Positions 25,007-34,506 are shown, numbered from the stretch's first letter. The stretch is 64,000 nucleotides of DNA from GCA-2794515 sp034436155 (GCA_034436155.1 DAOTVP010000026.1:96446-160445), one strand, 5' to 3'. Notes: generated from the sequence alone by a model not told the origin. A program made the numbers and translations.

Positions 25007-26467
25007 TTAACCCCTGTGCAAGCGTGGATTATGCGCGATGACCAGTCGTGAACTGGCGATGCACAACGCCACCACCATCCAAAACCAGGTGATCGAACCT
25101 TGATATTCCAGACGGAAAAAGTATAAATCGGCAACCGCATTAATCAGCCCTGTCACCAACGCCGCATGATAACCTAGATGAATCGAATCGAGTTGTTCAT
25201 CGTGTTTCGCCCTGCCCCACGCCACCGCGCCATATCCAAATACCGCCATCATGGTGACAAGAAAGAGCATCAGACCGACCAGCCCTATCTGATTCGCCAT
25301 CATCAGGTACATATTGGCGACATCGGTATAAATATCGATTTCGGGCGTGCCTGTAAACCCGACACCAAATACGGGGTAACGGCTAATTAAGCGAAGCGAA
25401 TCTGTCCATTCGCCGATTCGCATTTGGGTCGATAAATCCTGCGCCGTGAATGCCTCGACAAAGCGATACAGATAATCTTGTGTCTGAGGCAATAGCAATG
25501 CCCCTGCGAATAAGATTGCTAAAATCGGCAAGTAGCGCCGATAGCGTGCGAAGCCAATCACCGCCAACCCCGCCACAAATGCGAGAACGGATGCCCGCGA
25601 AAACGTCAATATCAACGCAATGGTGACAATCCCCAACGCCAAAAAGGTGAGCCACCGATATTTCAGCACGGGTCGTTTGGCAAACACCTGCGGGGCAATC
25701 AACACCGCCGCAATTGCGATAATCCCACCCAACGAATTCGGGTCTATCCATGTGCCGATGGCGCGTTCTGGCAATTCTGGATTTTGTTCGATATAGCGAA
25801 TGACATTTCCTTGTGGATAGCCCAACCGTCCGAGCGCGTTGAGCAGGGTATTGGCGAAATCATCGGGCAACAAATACAAACCCACCGCCAAAATCGCCTG
25901 AAGCGTGACTGCGACTAAAATCACCAGCACCAATCGGCGCAATTGACGCGATTCACGCAACATATCCACCAAAATAAAGGTCAAGCTGATGCTCAATAAT
26001 GTCCCCACAAATTGGCGTAATGCCGTCAGAGTGATAGACGAGTGGCGCAATCCGAGCGCAAAACTGAATATCAACCACATCATATACAGGAGGATGAGCA
26101 AATGCACACTCGTGAGTTGAACATGTTGACGTTTGCGCGTCATCCACTGCATCAGATAAACCAGTAAAAAGATGCCAATCGCCACATCCATCAGGGTCGG
26201 CGTGAAGCCAATTTCAAACGGCAATGTGCCAGACGGGAGCATGAACATCAATATCACGAGGCTATACAGCGCGATATTCAGGCTGGTGAGCAGATATAAG
26301 CCGATGAGCAATCCGCCAATCCCGCCGATGGTGATGACGGGTCCCGCCACCACCGATAGCAACCCCACCCCGCCCGCCACAATGCCGATGAATACCCCGA
26401 CAAAAATCGCATAACGGCGTTCATCTAAATTGCTAACCCAGATTTGTATGTCATTCAGTTTTTGCAA
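25007..26467 (-). CDS. O-antigen ligase / polymerase-like membrane protein
   Basis: A multi-spanning protein of 486 residues with about eleven hydrophobic segments. The long external loop with QGNVIRYIEQNPELPERAIGTWIDPNSLGG, then LTFSRASVLAFVAG and RIGEWTDSLRLISRYPVFGVGF, is typical of the Wzy/WaaL (O-antigen ligase) family: the R in the A-S-R motif and the late G-x-G-x-G part recur there. Such enzymes polymerise or transfer polysaccharide from undecaprenyl carriers outside the membrane. It overlaps the YfhO gene by 17 bp and ends a four-gene polysaccharide operon. In a cell without an outer membrane, ligation to another acceptor would be expected. Confidence 0.82.
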   Translation of the reverse strand: MQKLNDIQIWVSNLDERRYAIFVGVFIGIVAGGVGLLSVVAGPVITIGGIGGLLIGLYLLTSLNIALYSLVILMFMLPSGTLPFEIGFTPTLMDVAIGIFLLVYLMQWMTRKRQHVQLTSVHLLILLYMMWLIFSFALGLRHSSITLTALRQFVGTLLSISLTFILVDMLRESRQLRRLVLVILVAVTLQAILAVGLYLLPDDFANTLLNALGRLGYPQGNVIRYIEQNPELPERAIGTWIDPNSLGGIIAIAAVLIAPQVFAKRPVLKYRWLTFLALGIVTIALILTFSRASVLAFVAGLAVIGFARYRRYLPILAILFAGALLLPQTQDYLYRFVEAFTAQDLSTQMRIGEWTDSLRLISRYPVFGVGFTGTPEIDIYTDVANMYLMMANQIGLVGLMLFLVTMMAVFGYGAVAWGRAKHDEQLDSIHLGYHAALVTGLINAVADLYFFRLEYQGSITWFWMVVALCIASSRLVIAHNPRLHRG

Positions 26468-28736
26468 CGGTTATATTCCTGTTTATCACAAGTCGAAAGG
26501 TTAAAAACAACGCCAAACCACCACACCCTACCCATGTCATGAGGCTGATAATCGCCCCTAATTGATACGAGGTGGGGTTATACGTGAGCGTCACGATATG
26601 CTCACCCGCCTGAATCGGGATGGCAGTCATGGCGCTATAAGCGCGATACGTCTCGATAGGTTGACCATCAATTTCGGCACGCCAGCCCGGATAATCCACC
26701 AACGCCACCGATAACAGCGCATTTTCCGATGTATTCACGCGCATTTCGATATATTCGGGCGTATAGGTGATAATATCTGTGGTGGCATCATCAGGCGGGG
26801 CATCGGGCAACGAAAGCGGGGGTGCTTGGTTGATAATGACGACTTCGCGCGGGTTAAAATCATCGCTATTCAGGCGGGCGCGTGCCAGTTCATCATCAGG
26901 GATGACCTCATACCGATACATCAACAACGCAAACGGGCGCGGGTCAGTGAGTTGGTGCAGATTCAGCGTCTTGAAATGCGGATAATCACGCCCAATCAGT
27001 TCGCTCGGCGCGGGCAATTCTTCGGCATCGGTGAAAATATATTTGACGGCAAACACTTCCCACACTTTTTCAAACGGTGTGCCAAGTTGGATAATCGAAT
27101 AGGCGCTATCCAAAAATAACGGGCTAATCCCACGAATATCTTGCAGTTGATACAACGATCCGCTATTGCCATAGCCATAAATGCCCAATTCGCCATCAAC
27201 ATACTGACCATCTACGCGGAACACCCCCGCATCATATTTCGCTTGTGTGACGAGCGGTGGCTCTTGCATGATGGGTTGCTGGTCTGGCGGTAAAATCTGA
27301 TACACCTCGCGGCGATCAATATTCACCGAAAAGAGTTCAAACGTGAGCAAAATCGGCAATATCCATGCCCAATTGGGGATATTATCGCGGTCAGTGAGCA
27401 ACATTACGGCGAATGGTGTGATGACTAACAGGCTAAAAAATGAGGCACTCATCAATGCAGTTGTGCCATCGGGATTATTCATCCATTCGATGAGCGTCAA
27501 GCCCGCAATGGTTTGTGATCCCGCCCATAATGCCCCAACAACCACCCGCGAGGCACGCCAATCGGCTTTCTCGGTTGTGCCATAGAGCATCACCACACCC
27601 AAACCCGCCAAAATTGCCCCCGCATACGCGATGATGAAGGCGGCGCGTTCTTGTCCCCGAAAAAAGTATAATCCGGGCATGAACTGAAATAAGGCATGAA
27701 ATAACCCACTCCGCGCCCCAAAACTGAGACCCAATGCGAGGAGCAACGCCACCAGCCAAAACCACCTATCCCGTTCACGACTGATGAGTCCGAGAATGGC
27801 TAACGCGAAGCCGATGATGCCAATATACAATGGCGACCATTGGCTTATCACATGCGGAAAAAAGACTTGTATCACATCATAAAACGGGAATCCGTTGCCT
27901 TTATCTTCAAAACTCAGACCGGCCCGCACGGTGCGCGATAAATATTCGATACCGGGCAAAAATTGAACCGCCGTGATGCCGAATGTGATCGCGCCCATCA
28001 GCACGACTGCCCACACCATTTGTAGATATCTATTCGGCGCGTTGTTCATGAATATGCGATAGGCTAAAAACCCGACCATCAGATAGGTCGCAAAAAAACT
28101 GGTCTGCGGATGCCCCGCCATCCACGATAATCCGAGCGCAAAGCCCGCGAATATCAGCCACAACGGGCGAATCTTCGCCTCGCGGGTGGCTTCGAGGATG
28201 CCTAATAATCCGAGTGGCAACCAAACTGCCGCCTCTAAAAGCGCCAATTGCAACGGCGGATAACCCGTCATGTATCCGCCATAGCCGATAATCACGGCGG
28301 ACACAAACGCGCCGATGCGCGTACCTTTTTGCCCTTTGGTGAGTCGGCGCATGAAGGCATACATCGCCAATGTGCAAAATAGCACATGAAATGTCATCTC
28401 GATCGCCAACGCGCCATACGTCCAACCAACACCCGATAATTTGCTCAGGGCGATGGTCAATAAACGCGGTGGATAAAAGACCGCCGCTTGCGTATCGGCG
28501 ATGAAGGGCAACCCACCATTATTATACGGATTCCACAACGGGACTTCGCCCACCGACCAGCGTTGATATTGATACGCGCCGAAAGTCACGAATTGGTCAG
28601 AAAAATCGCCTTCTGCCAGCGATACCTGATTATCTGATACAGGGGTGAAAATCCGCCAAAAGAACACCCACCACAACACGCTGAGCGCCAAGATGAGGGC
28701 AATATCGCCTTTATGATTGTTCCAAAATATGGTCAT
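26451..28736 (-). CDS. YfhO-family membrane glycosyltransferase
   Basis: A large GT-C-fold protein of 761 residues: about twelve hydrophobic helices, then an external C-terminal beta domain. The first outside loop EGDFSDQFVTFGAYQYQRWSVGEVPLWNPYNNGG carries the Asp expected for lipid-phosphate sugar binding; the tail VDYPGWRAEIDGQPIETYRAYSAMTAI is the YfhO hallmark. YfhO proteins add sugars to teichoic acids or glycolipids. It overlaps the GT4 gene by 4 bp (ATGA) and the ligase gene by 17 bp. Confidence 0.85.
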   Translation of the reverse strand: MTIFWNNHKGDIALILALSVLWWVFFWRIFTPVSDNQVSLAEGDFSDQFVTFGAYQYQRWSVGEVPLWNPYNNGGLPFIADTQAAVFYPPRLLTIALSKLSGVGWTYGALAIEMTFHVLFCTLAMYAFMRRLTKGQKGTRIGAFVSAVIIGYGGYMTGYPPLQLALLEAAVWLPLGLLGILEATREAKIRPLWLIFAGFALGLSWMAGHPQTSFFATYLMVGFLAYRIFMNNAPNRYLQMVWAVVLMGAITFGITAVQFLPGIEYLSRTVRAGLSFEDKGNGFPFYDVIQVFFPHVISQWSPLYIGIIGFALAILGLISRERDRWFWLVALLLALGLSFGARSGLFHALFQFMPGLYFFRGQERAAFIIAYAGAILAGLGVVMLYGTTEKADWRASRVVVGALWAGSQTIAGLTLIEWMNNPDGTTALMSASFFSLLVITPFAVMLLTDRDNIPNWAWILPILLTFELFSVNIDRREVYQILPPDQQPIMQEPPLVTQAKYDAGVFRVDGQYVDGELGIYGYGNSGSLYQLQDIRGISPLFLDSAYSIIQLGTPFEKVWEVFAVKYIFTDAEELPAPSELIGRDYPHFKTLNLHQLTDPRPFALLMYRYEVIPDDELARARLNSDDFNPREVVIINQAPPLSLPDAPPDDATTDIITYTPEYIEMRVNTSENALLSVALVDYPGWRAEIDGQPIETYRAYSAMTAIPIQAGEHIVTLTYNPTSYQLGAIISLMTWVGCGGLALFLTFRLVINRNITVAKTE

Positions 28737-29896
28737 TTTTTACCCTCTAAAACACTGGTGAAGAATGCCTCATAATCGCTGATGATGGTCGCCCAATCGA
28801 ATTGCTCTGCCAATTGTAAAGCCCCTTCTTTGATATGAGCGCGTAAATGTGGATTGCGATAGAGTTGTAACAATTTATGCGACACATGAAAATAATTGGG
28901 CGTTTTGGGGTCGAGTGTGAACGGTGTCACCAATGCCATATTTTCACCATCTTTGAACAGGGGAATATATACATTCGGTTGTGTGGTGATAATCGCGCAT
29001 CCGCGATGAATCGCCGCCAGCAAACTACTACGCCGATACGAACATCCATCCCGAAACGGCAAACATACTACATCAGACGCATCCAAATAAGCGTTGACCT
29101 GCGCGTTATCGACAAAACCCGTCCATGTGACAGCATCTTCTAACCCCAATTGGGTGATGAGAGCATCTATCTTTTGCGAATAATCAGCGTTGGTGGGGTC
29201 GCTCGAACCCGTTTTTCCGCCTATCATCACCAACCGAAACGGATACCCTGTTTGACGCAAGTAGGCTAAATCTTCAACCAAAATCTCGACCCCCTTGCTA
29301 TGATTGATGAAGCCGAAGTAGGCAATCAGAAAATCATCATCCCTCGCACCCGCTTTATCACGCCAGACACGACGGTCATAATCGGCGGGCAAATCGGCAG
29401 GGACGAGGTTGCCCAATGGGATGAGCGTCAGGTTGGGATGATTATCTAACTGCATATAATCTTCATGGTTGGTGACAATCACGCCATCCGACTGATTCGC
29501 CAAATGACGCACAATCATCGGACGTAATGCCCCTGCTTTGGGGAATAAATAGGGGACAAGCAAGTCGTGAAAGGTGGTCACAACAGGCACACGCACCGCT
29601 TGGGGCAAAAAATGGATGAATGGCGACATGCTATAAGCGGCGGTCTCGAATTGCAAGCTGATAATTTCAATTTGATGTTTCTTTATCCATTTTTGGATAG
29701 CGCGAATCGCACCCAAACGCCACTTTTTCACGGTATTGGTGATGTGAATAGCGGGGTCAGTCTCGCTCGATTGTACCGATGTGAACACAAAAATATCGTG
29801 GTCACGTTCTGATAATTGACGCGCCAATAATTGAGTGTAATCCCCCACACCGCCTTGCATTGGCGGGTATTCACCTGTGATAATGCCTATCCGCAT
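28733..29896 (-). CDS. Glycosyltransferase family 4 (GT-B)
   Basis: A GT-B cytosolic transferase of 387 residues. The N-terminal loop ITGEYPPMQGGVGDYTQLLARQL, the middle TTFHDLLVPYLFP, and the C-terminal domain with GGKTGSSDP, VTWTGFVDNAQVNAYLDASDVVCLPFRDGCSYRRSSLLAA are characteristic; the last segment normally holds the E-x7-E motif, and here the second half has a run of R-R-S-S before LLAA, so the acidic pair is not obvious. Donor and acceptor are unknown. The four-base overlap with YfhO indicates coupling. Confidence 0.85.
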   Translation of the reverse strand: MRIGIITGEYPPMQGGVGDYTQLLARQLSERDHDIFVFTSVQSSETDPAIHITNTVKKWRLGAIRAIQKWIKKHQIEIISLQFETAAYSMSPFIHFLPQAVRVPVVTTFHDLLVPYLFPKAGALRPMIVRHLANQSDGVIVTNHEDYMQLDNHPNLTLIPLGNLVPADLPADYDRRVWRDKAGARDDDFLIAYFGFINHSKGVEILVEDLAYLRQTGYPFRLVMIGGKTGSSDPTNADYSQKIDALITQLGLEDAVTWTGFVDNAQVNAYLDASDVVCLPFRDGCSYRRSSLLAAIHRGCAIITTQPNVYIPLFKDGENMALVTPFTLDPKTPNYFHVSHKLLQLYRNPHLRAHIKEGALQLAEQFDWATIISDYEAFFTSVLEGKK

Positions 29897-29900
29897 CGCC

Positions 29901-30842
29901 TCACGACACTTTCAATCCAGAGCGTAACACCTGCCAATAAATGCCGATACGTTCTCGGCGCATGGTGCGTTTGCTCCCCAATAAGGCTTTAATCGCTTCG
30001 ATGAGAATTTGCCACGCATAATTCCAGAATAAAAATAAGCGCAAGAAAAAGGCAAATCCACCCCCGAAGAATTTTTTATAATAGCGCAATTTGCTCTCTT
30101 GAAAATGAATATGCTTGCGTGCGCCTGTTTGTTCGGTGCTTTTTCCGCCATGATGAATAATGTGTGATGTGCCTAGATACACAACACCCCACCCCGCTAA
30201 TTTTGCCCGTTTGCACCAATCAAGTTCTTCCCAGAACATGATATACCCCGTGTCGAGTCCGCCGATTTTCTCATACACCTCGCGCCGCGCCATGAGCGCC
30301 GACCCTTGCACCCAATCGACATCGGCAACGGCATCATCCGCCACATCATGCACATAATAACGGTCTAAAATACGGCGCGGGGCGTAGTCTTGTAACCATG
30401 TGCTTTCAAAAAATGCCGTACCCACAGTCGGAAAGCGTCTGCGCGTAGATTGATGAGTCATATCGGTGTTGAGCGTATGCGGTCCGATAATCCCGACTTG
30501 GGGATGTGCATCTAAATAGGCGACCATCTGTTGTATGGCATCACCTAAAATCACGGTATCGGGATTGAGCAAAAACACATAGCGCCCATTTGCCATCTCT
30601 AAACCGATATTGTTCCCGCGTGTGAAGCCGACATTCTCGCTTTGTGCCGATAATATCACCTGCGGAAAATGTGTTTTCACCATCTGGACAGTATCATCAT
30701 GGCTGGCAGAATCGACCACAATCACCTCAAATGACATATTGGCGCTATTCGCATATATGCTATTCAAGCAATCGCGTAGCAAATCTGCCACATTCCAACT
30801 GACAATGATGACCGAGACATCTGGACGGGGGGTATGAGCCAT
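29901..30842 (-). CDS. Glycosyltransferase family 2 (rhamnosyl-type)
   Basis: A GT-A transferase of 313 residues. PDVSVIIVSWNVADLLRDCL at the N-terminus, VVDSASHDDTV, GFTRGNNIGLEMANGRYVFLLNPDTV (N-P-D motif for metal and nucleotide) and WVQGSALMARREVYEKIGG with FWEELDWCKRAKLAGW are typical of the GT2 rhamnosyltransferase-like subgroup. That subgroup would fit rmd and gmd nearby, but the sugar is inferred. The start at 30842 has GAGGA 7 nt before it, in contrast to an upstream in-frame ATG at 30872. First gene of the polysaccharide operon. Confidence 0.88.
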   Translation of the reverse strand: MAHTPRPDVSVIIVSWNVADLLRDCLNSIYANSANMSFEVIVVDSASHDDTVQMVKTHFPQVILSAQSENVGFTRGNNIGLEMANGRYVFLLNPDTVILGDAIQQMVAYLDAHPQVGIIGPHTLNTDMTHQSTRRRFPTVGTAFFESTWLQDYAPRRILDRYYVHDVADDAVADVDWVQGSALMARREVYEKIGGLDTGYIMFWEELDWCKRAKLAGWGVVYLGTSHIIHHGGKSTEQTGARKHIHFQESKLRYYKKFFGGGFAFFLRLFLFWNYAWQILIEAIKALLGSKRTMRRERIGIYWQVLRSGLKVS

Positions 30843-30863
30843 GAAAAAATCCTCAACCATGAT

Positions 30864-30892
30864 TTTACACATTCAAAACAGCATTTTACCAA
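30864..30892 (-). promoter_or_regulatory. Candidate promoter of the polysaccharide operon
   Basis: On the minus strand TTGGTA (plus 30887-30892) and TGTAAA (plus 30864-30869) are 17 bp apart, 22 bp before the GT2 start. Both match the consensus only partly. Confidence 0.35.
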
Positions 30893-30987
30893 TAATTTAC
30901 GATTACTGTGAGATTTGATTACACTTTGGCGCAATACTGAGGGCATAGTCAAATGTCACAACGCAATGAGCGTAAAGGAGCAATCTC

Positions 30988-31776
30988 ATGAACAAAAAAT
31001 TTGCAGTAGTCGGTATTTTGGTGGTATTCATCCTAAGTTTGATGGCGGGCGTGGTGAGCGCACAAGAAGGAGACGGCAACGGACGCGGGCGTGGCGGTGA
31101 TAACCGCGGTGGTCGGTTTGGGGATAGAGCGGGTCAAATGGGTGATGGCTTACGTGAAGTGATGGATGCCATCATCGCCGAAACGGGCTTAGAACCGCAA
31201 GAAATTCTGGGACAACTGCGCGATGGTGGCACACTCGCCGACATCATCACCAGCAACGGCGGTAATGTGGATAATGTGATCGCAGTCGCATTGGCGAACA
31301 TCAGTGAACGCACCGCCCAAGCCGTCCAAAATGGCAACCTGACCCAAGAACGTGCCGATGAAATTTTGGCGAATGCCGAAACACGTATCACCGAATGGAT
31401 GAATAATCCGTTACCAGCAGGTGGTCTGGGCTTGCGTGACCGTTTGGGAGACCGTTTGGGAGACCGTTTGAACAACCGTGAACCCCGTTTGGATGGTGTC
31501 ATCCGCCAAGCCTTAGAAGATGCTGGATTAACACCTCTTGAAATCCGTGAACAACTCCTGAATGGCGCTTCATTGCGCGAAATCCTGACAGGCGCGAATG
31601 TGGATGTGGATGCACTGGTGAGTGACATTTTAGCCGATGCCCAAACCCGCTTGGATGAAGCGGTTGCCAATAATCGCATCACCGCCGAACAAGCGACAAC
31701 ACGCTTGACCCAAATCCAAGAACGCCTCAATAACTTACTCGATAGAACCCGCCCTGTTACACCGACAGATGTCTAA
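30988..31776 (+). CDS. Secreted protein with a duplicated helical domain
   Basis: A 262-residue exported protein, family not recognised with certainty. A signal peptide (residues 1-25, ending VVSAQ) is followed by a Gly/Arg/Asp-rich stretch (GNGRGRGGDNRGG) and two related domains of about 70 residues. The first runs from GLEPQEILGQLRDGGTLADI to LTQERADEILANAETRI, the second from GLTPLEIREQLLNGASLREI to ITAEQATTRLTQIQERL. Each has a short 'xxPxEIxxxLxxGxxLxxI' start and a helical Gln/Ala/Thr-rich end, reminiscent of secreted YckD/DUF2680-like proteins. RLGDRLGDRL between the domains is encoded by a 12-bp tandem repeat. AAGGAG stands before the ATG. Confidence 0.65.
   Translation: MNKKFAVVGILVVFILSLMAGVVSAQEGDGNGRGRGGDNRGGRFGDRAGQMGDGLREVMDAIIAETGLEPQEILGQLRDGGTLADIITSNGGNVDNVIAVALANISERTAQAVQNGNLTQERADEILANAETRITEWMNNPLPAGGLGLRDRLGDRLGDRLNNREPRLDGVIRQALEDAGLTPLEIREQLLNGASLREILTGANVDVDALVSDILADAQTRLDEAVANNRITAEQATTRLTQIQERLNNLLDRTRPVTPTDV
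31438..31470 (+). repeat. 12-bp tandem repeat inside the secreted protein gene
   Basis: The unit GACCGTTTGGGA occurs nearly three times in a row and encodes repeating D-R-L-G. It lies in the linker between the two duplicated domains, where copy-number change would keep the frame. Confidence 0.8.
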
Positions 31777-31797
31777 ATCGGTGTGAAAATCAGAATC

Positions 31798-31824
31798 AAA
31801 AACACCCCGTTTTGGGGTGTTTTT
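31798..31824. terminator. Bidirectional terminator between convergent genes
   Basis: AAAAACACCCC and GGGGTGTTTTT are perfect 11-bp arms around GTTTT; T-runs exist on both strands, so it serves the secreted-protein gene and the oxidoreductase gamma-subunit gene, which converge here. Confidence 0.93.
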
Positions 31825-31829
31825 GATTT

Positions 31830-32387
31830 TTAGGCATGAATCAATTCCGCGCCGCGCTCGATTGCCAGATAATTTTTATCTAATAAATTGCGCCGATGCT
31901 TGGGGATATGTGCATCTAACGCCCGTTTGAGCGCCTCTATCGGCAAAATCGGATGGTCGCGCAACAACGCGCCGAGTAACACCATATTCGTCAGGCGTTG
32001 GTCGCCGATTTCATAAGCGATGTCGGTTGCCGAAACTTCGATGATGTGAATGTCTTGGCGTAGGCTTTTTTGTGTGACGAGAGATGTATTCAGCACCAAG
32101 CGCCCACCTGTGGCAACTTCTGGCTCATATTTATCAAACGACGGTTTGTTGAAGATAATCGCATTGGTCGGGCGTGCCACCACTGGCGAACCAATCACCC
32201 TATCGCTGATGACGACAAAACAGTGCGCCGTCCCACCGCGCATTTCGGGACCGTAAGAGGGAATCCATGTCACCTCTAAGCCTTCATCCATCGCGGTGTA
32301 TGCCAACAATTGCCCCGCGAACATCACCCCTTGTCCACCAAATCCAGAAAAGACGAATTCTTCTTGCATGATAATTGCTCCTCTCAT
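31830..32387 (-). CDS. 2-oxoacid:ferredoxin oxidoreductase gamma subunit
   Basis: The gamma subunit (185 residues) of a four-part enzyme that decarboxylates 2-oxoacids to acyl-CoA and reduces ferredoxin. FSGFGGQGVMFAGQLLAY at the N-terminus and VTWIPSYGPEMRGGTAHCFVVIS are family hallmarks. The subunit binds CoA in structures of relatives. It overlaps the beta-subunit gene by 4 bp and ends at a bidirectional terminator. Confidence 0.92.
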   Translation of the reverse strand: MRGAIIMQEEFVFSGFGGQGVMFAGQLLAYTAMDEGLEVTWIPSYGPEMRGGTAHCFVVISDRVIGSPVVARPTNAIIFNKPSFDKYEPEVATGGRLVLNTSLVTQKSLRQDIHIIEVSATDIAYEIGDQRLTNMVLLGALLRDHPILPIEALKRALDAHIPKHRRNLLDKNYLAIERGAELIHA

Positions 32388-33169
32388 CCTAACTGATGGA
32401 CACTATCGGCGATTTTATAATCACCCAACGGGAAATACGGAATCATGGCGCTCTCGACCCAGCTCATGGCATCCACAGGGGTCATGCCCCAATTGGTTGG
32501 GCATGTCGAGAGCAATTCGACTAAGCCGAAGCCCAGCCCTGCTTGTTGCACTTTGAGCGCCGTCAGAATGGCTTTTTTCGCTTGGCGGATATGCTTCACA
32601 TCATGCAACGACCGCCGTACCACATACACCGCGCCGTCAATTTGTGCGAGCAATTCCGATATTTTGAGCGGTGCGCCTGTCGTGGCGATATCACGACCGC
32701 TAGGGGATGAGGTGGTTTTTTGATTGGGGAGCGTGGTGGGTGCCATCTGCCCGCCTGTCATGCCGTAAATCGCATTATTCACAAAAATCGTGGTAATTTT
32801 TTCGCCCCGCGCCGCGGCGTGGATGATTTCTGCGATGCCAATCGAGGCTAAATCGCCATCCCCCTGATACGTGATGACGGTTTTATTGGGCGAAACCCGT
32901 TTGATACCAGTCGCCATCGCAGGGGCGCGACCATGCGCCGCCTCGCAACCATCCACCGTGAAATAATTATAGGCGAATACCGAACAACCCACAGGCGCGA
33001 CCAAAATCGTCTGTTCGCGCAAACCGAGTTCATCTATCGCTTCTGCGACCAACCGATGGGCGATACTATGCGTACATCCCGGACAATAATGGGTATGATT
33101 GCACGCCAGCGCATCGGGGCGGTCATAAACGACTTGCATATTTTCAATGGGGATAATATCAATCGTCAT
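32384..33169 (-). CDS. 2-oxoacid:ferredoxin oxidoreductase beta subunit (thiamine diphosphate-binding)
   Basis: The 261-residue TPP-binding subunit. The sequence HYCPGCTHSIAHRLVAEA contains a C-x-x-C that may hold a cluster in relatives; the TPP motif is GDGDLASIGIAEIIHAAARGEKITTIFVNNAIYGMTGGQMAPTT (parts), with the G-D-G and N-N pattern. WGMTPVDAMSWVESAMIPYFPLG closes the protein. It lies 11 bp behind the alpha-subunit gene. Confidence 0.93.
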   Translation of the reverse strand: MTIDIIPIENMQVVYDRPDALACNHTHYCPGCTHSIAHRLVAEAIDELGLREQTILVAPVGCSVFAYNYFTVDGCEAAHGRAPAMATGIKRVSPNKTVITYQGDGDLASIGIAEIIHAAARGEKITTIFVNNAIYGMTGGQMAPTTLPNQKTTSSPSGRDIATTGAPLKISELLAQIDGAVYVVRRSLHDVKHIRQAKKAILTALKVQQAGLGFGLVELLSTCPTNWGMTPVDAMSWVESAMIPYFPLGDYKIADSVHQLG

Positions 33170-33180
33170 CGCGCCCTCCT

Positions 33181-34248
33181 TTATGCCAACACCGCGCTAT
33201 AAGCGTAGTAACGTTCTATCACACGCAATAATTCATCAGGCATGGGGATATTGCCCCCCATCCGTCCATAAAATTCGACAGGGACGCTATCTTTCACGGC
33301 AAGGCGCACATCTTCGACCATCTGACCCGCATTCATCTCGACCACCAAACACATATCCACTTGCTCCGCCAATTCGTATAACCGTTTTTCGGGGAATGGA
33401 TACAAACTTTGTGGACGGAATAGACCGACTTTTAAGCCTTGTTCGCGGGCAAGTTGCACCGCACTCATGGCGATGCGCCCCGCCGTGCCATAGCCAACGA
33501 CCAACAATTCCGCGTCATCGGTGGCAAATTCATCGGACCGTTGTTCGACCGAGCGAATCAATTCTAATTTTTTCTGGAGGCGTTTATTAAAATTTTCTTC
33601 TTCATCGGCGTTTAAATAAAGTGAGGTGATGATATTTTTATCGCGTCCGTTTGCGCCTGTTAACGCCCAATCGGGACGGGGTAACGGATAATCTTTCATC
33701 GGGGGCAATTCGGCTGGCTCCATCATCTGCCCGATTTGACCATCGGCGGCGATCACCACGATATGGTTATATTTCCGCGCCAATTCAAATGCCAACATGG
33801 TGAAATCAATCGCCTCTTGCACCGATGCGGGCGCTAATACAATCGGATGAAAATCGCCATGCCCTGCCGATTTGGTCACTTGGAAATAATCGGATTGCGA
33901 GGGCAAAATATTGCCTAGCCCAGGTCCGCCACGCATGACATCTACAATCACACATGGCACTTCTGACCCCGCGATGTAGGATAGACCCTCTTGCATGAGG
34001 CTGATGCCCGGACTCGATGATGAGGTCATCACCTGCACACCCGCACACGCCGCCCCGTAAACCATATTGATCGCCGCCACTTCGCTTTCGGCTTGTAAAA
34101 ATACGCGCCCCAATTCGGGCATCCGCGCCGACATATATTCGAGTAATTCCGTCTGTGGGGTGATGGGATAGCCAAAATAGGCTTCACAGCCCGCCCGTAC
34201 TGCCGCTTCTGCAATGGCAACATTTCCCTTGAGCATTTCACGCGCCAT
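33181..34248 (-). CDS. vorB: 2-oxoacid:ferredoxin oxidoreductase alpha subunit, VorB type
   Basis: The 355-residue alpha subunit closest to VorB (3-methyl-2-oxobutanoate dehydrogenase). Recognisable parts: LKGNVAIAEAAVRAGCEAYFGYPITPQTELLEYM, FLQAESEVAAINMVYGAACAG, MTSSSSPGISLMQEGLSYIAG, VDVMRGGPGLGNILPSQSDY and AADGQIGQMMEP. The substrate could be branched-chain 2-oxoacids or 2-oxoglutarate; sequence alone does not settle it. The ATG at 34248 has GGAGG 9 nt before it and overlaps the ferredoxin gene by 11 bp, so coupling is likely. Confidence 0.9.
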   Translation of the reverse strand: MAREMLKGNVAIAEAAVRAGCEAYFGYPITPQTELLEYMSARMPELGRVFLQAESEVAAINMVYGAACAGVQVMTSSSSPGISLMQEGLSYIAGSEVPCVIVDVMRGGPGLGNILPSQSDYFQVTKSAGHGDFHPIVLAPASVQEAIDFTMLAFELARKYNHIVVIAADGQIGQMMEPAELPPMKDYPLPRPDWALTGANGRDKNIITSLYLNADEEENFNKRLQKKLELIRSVEQRSDEFATDDAELLVVGYGTAGRIAMSAVQLAREQGLKVGLFRPQSLYPFPEKRLYELAEQVDMCLVVEMNAGQMVEDVRLAVKDSVPVEFYGRMGGNIPMPDELLRVIERYYAYSAVLA

Positions 34249-34506
34249 GAGATTTAACCTCCTGTAATTTATTTTTGCGAGGTTGGGGAATTTCACGATA
34301 CACGGTGATGCACACATCGGGGCATATCACAGCACAAATCGCACAACCTGTACAGTGGTGTTGTGGGTCTTGGAGGATGGCTGGATGATAGCCTTTGGCG
34401 TTGAGCGCCACCGTATCCATCACTATCACCCCCTGCGGGCAGACCGTTGTACACAGTTCACAACCTTTACAACGGTCTTGGTCAATAACTATCGTTCCTT
34501 GTGCCA
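34238..34506 (-). CDS. 2-oxoacid:ferredoxin oxidoreductase delta (ferredoxin) subunit
   Basis: A small two-cluster ferredoxin of 89 residues that passes electrons from the TPP subunit. Both [4Fe-4S] motifs are intact: CKGCELCTTVCPQG and CTGCAICAVICPDV. The ATG is at about 34507 with GAGGA 9 nt before it. It is the first gene of the order delta, alpha, beta, gamma, common in anaerobic and thermophilic bacteria, and points to an anaerobic or facultative metabolism, but such enzymes also occur in aerobes. Confidence 0.93.

Noticed and set aside
24886..25140. Long N-terminal extension of bS6
   Set aside because: The extra frame overlaps the 3' end of the ligase gene and the conserved MKKPYEL start is at 24885.
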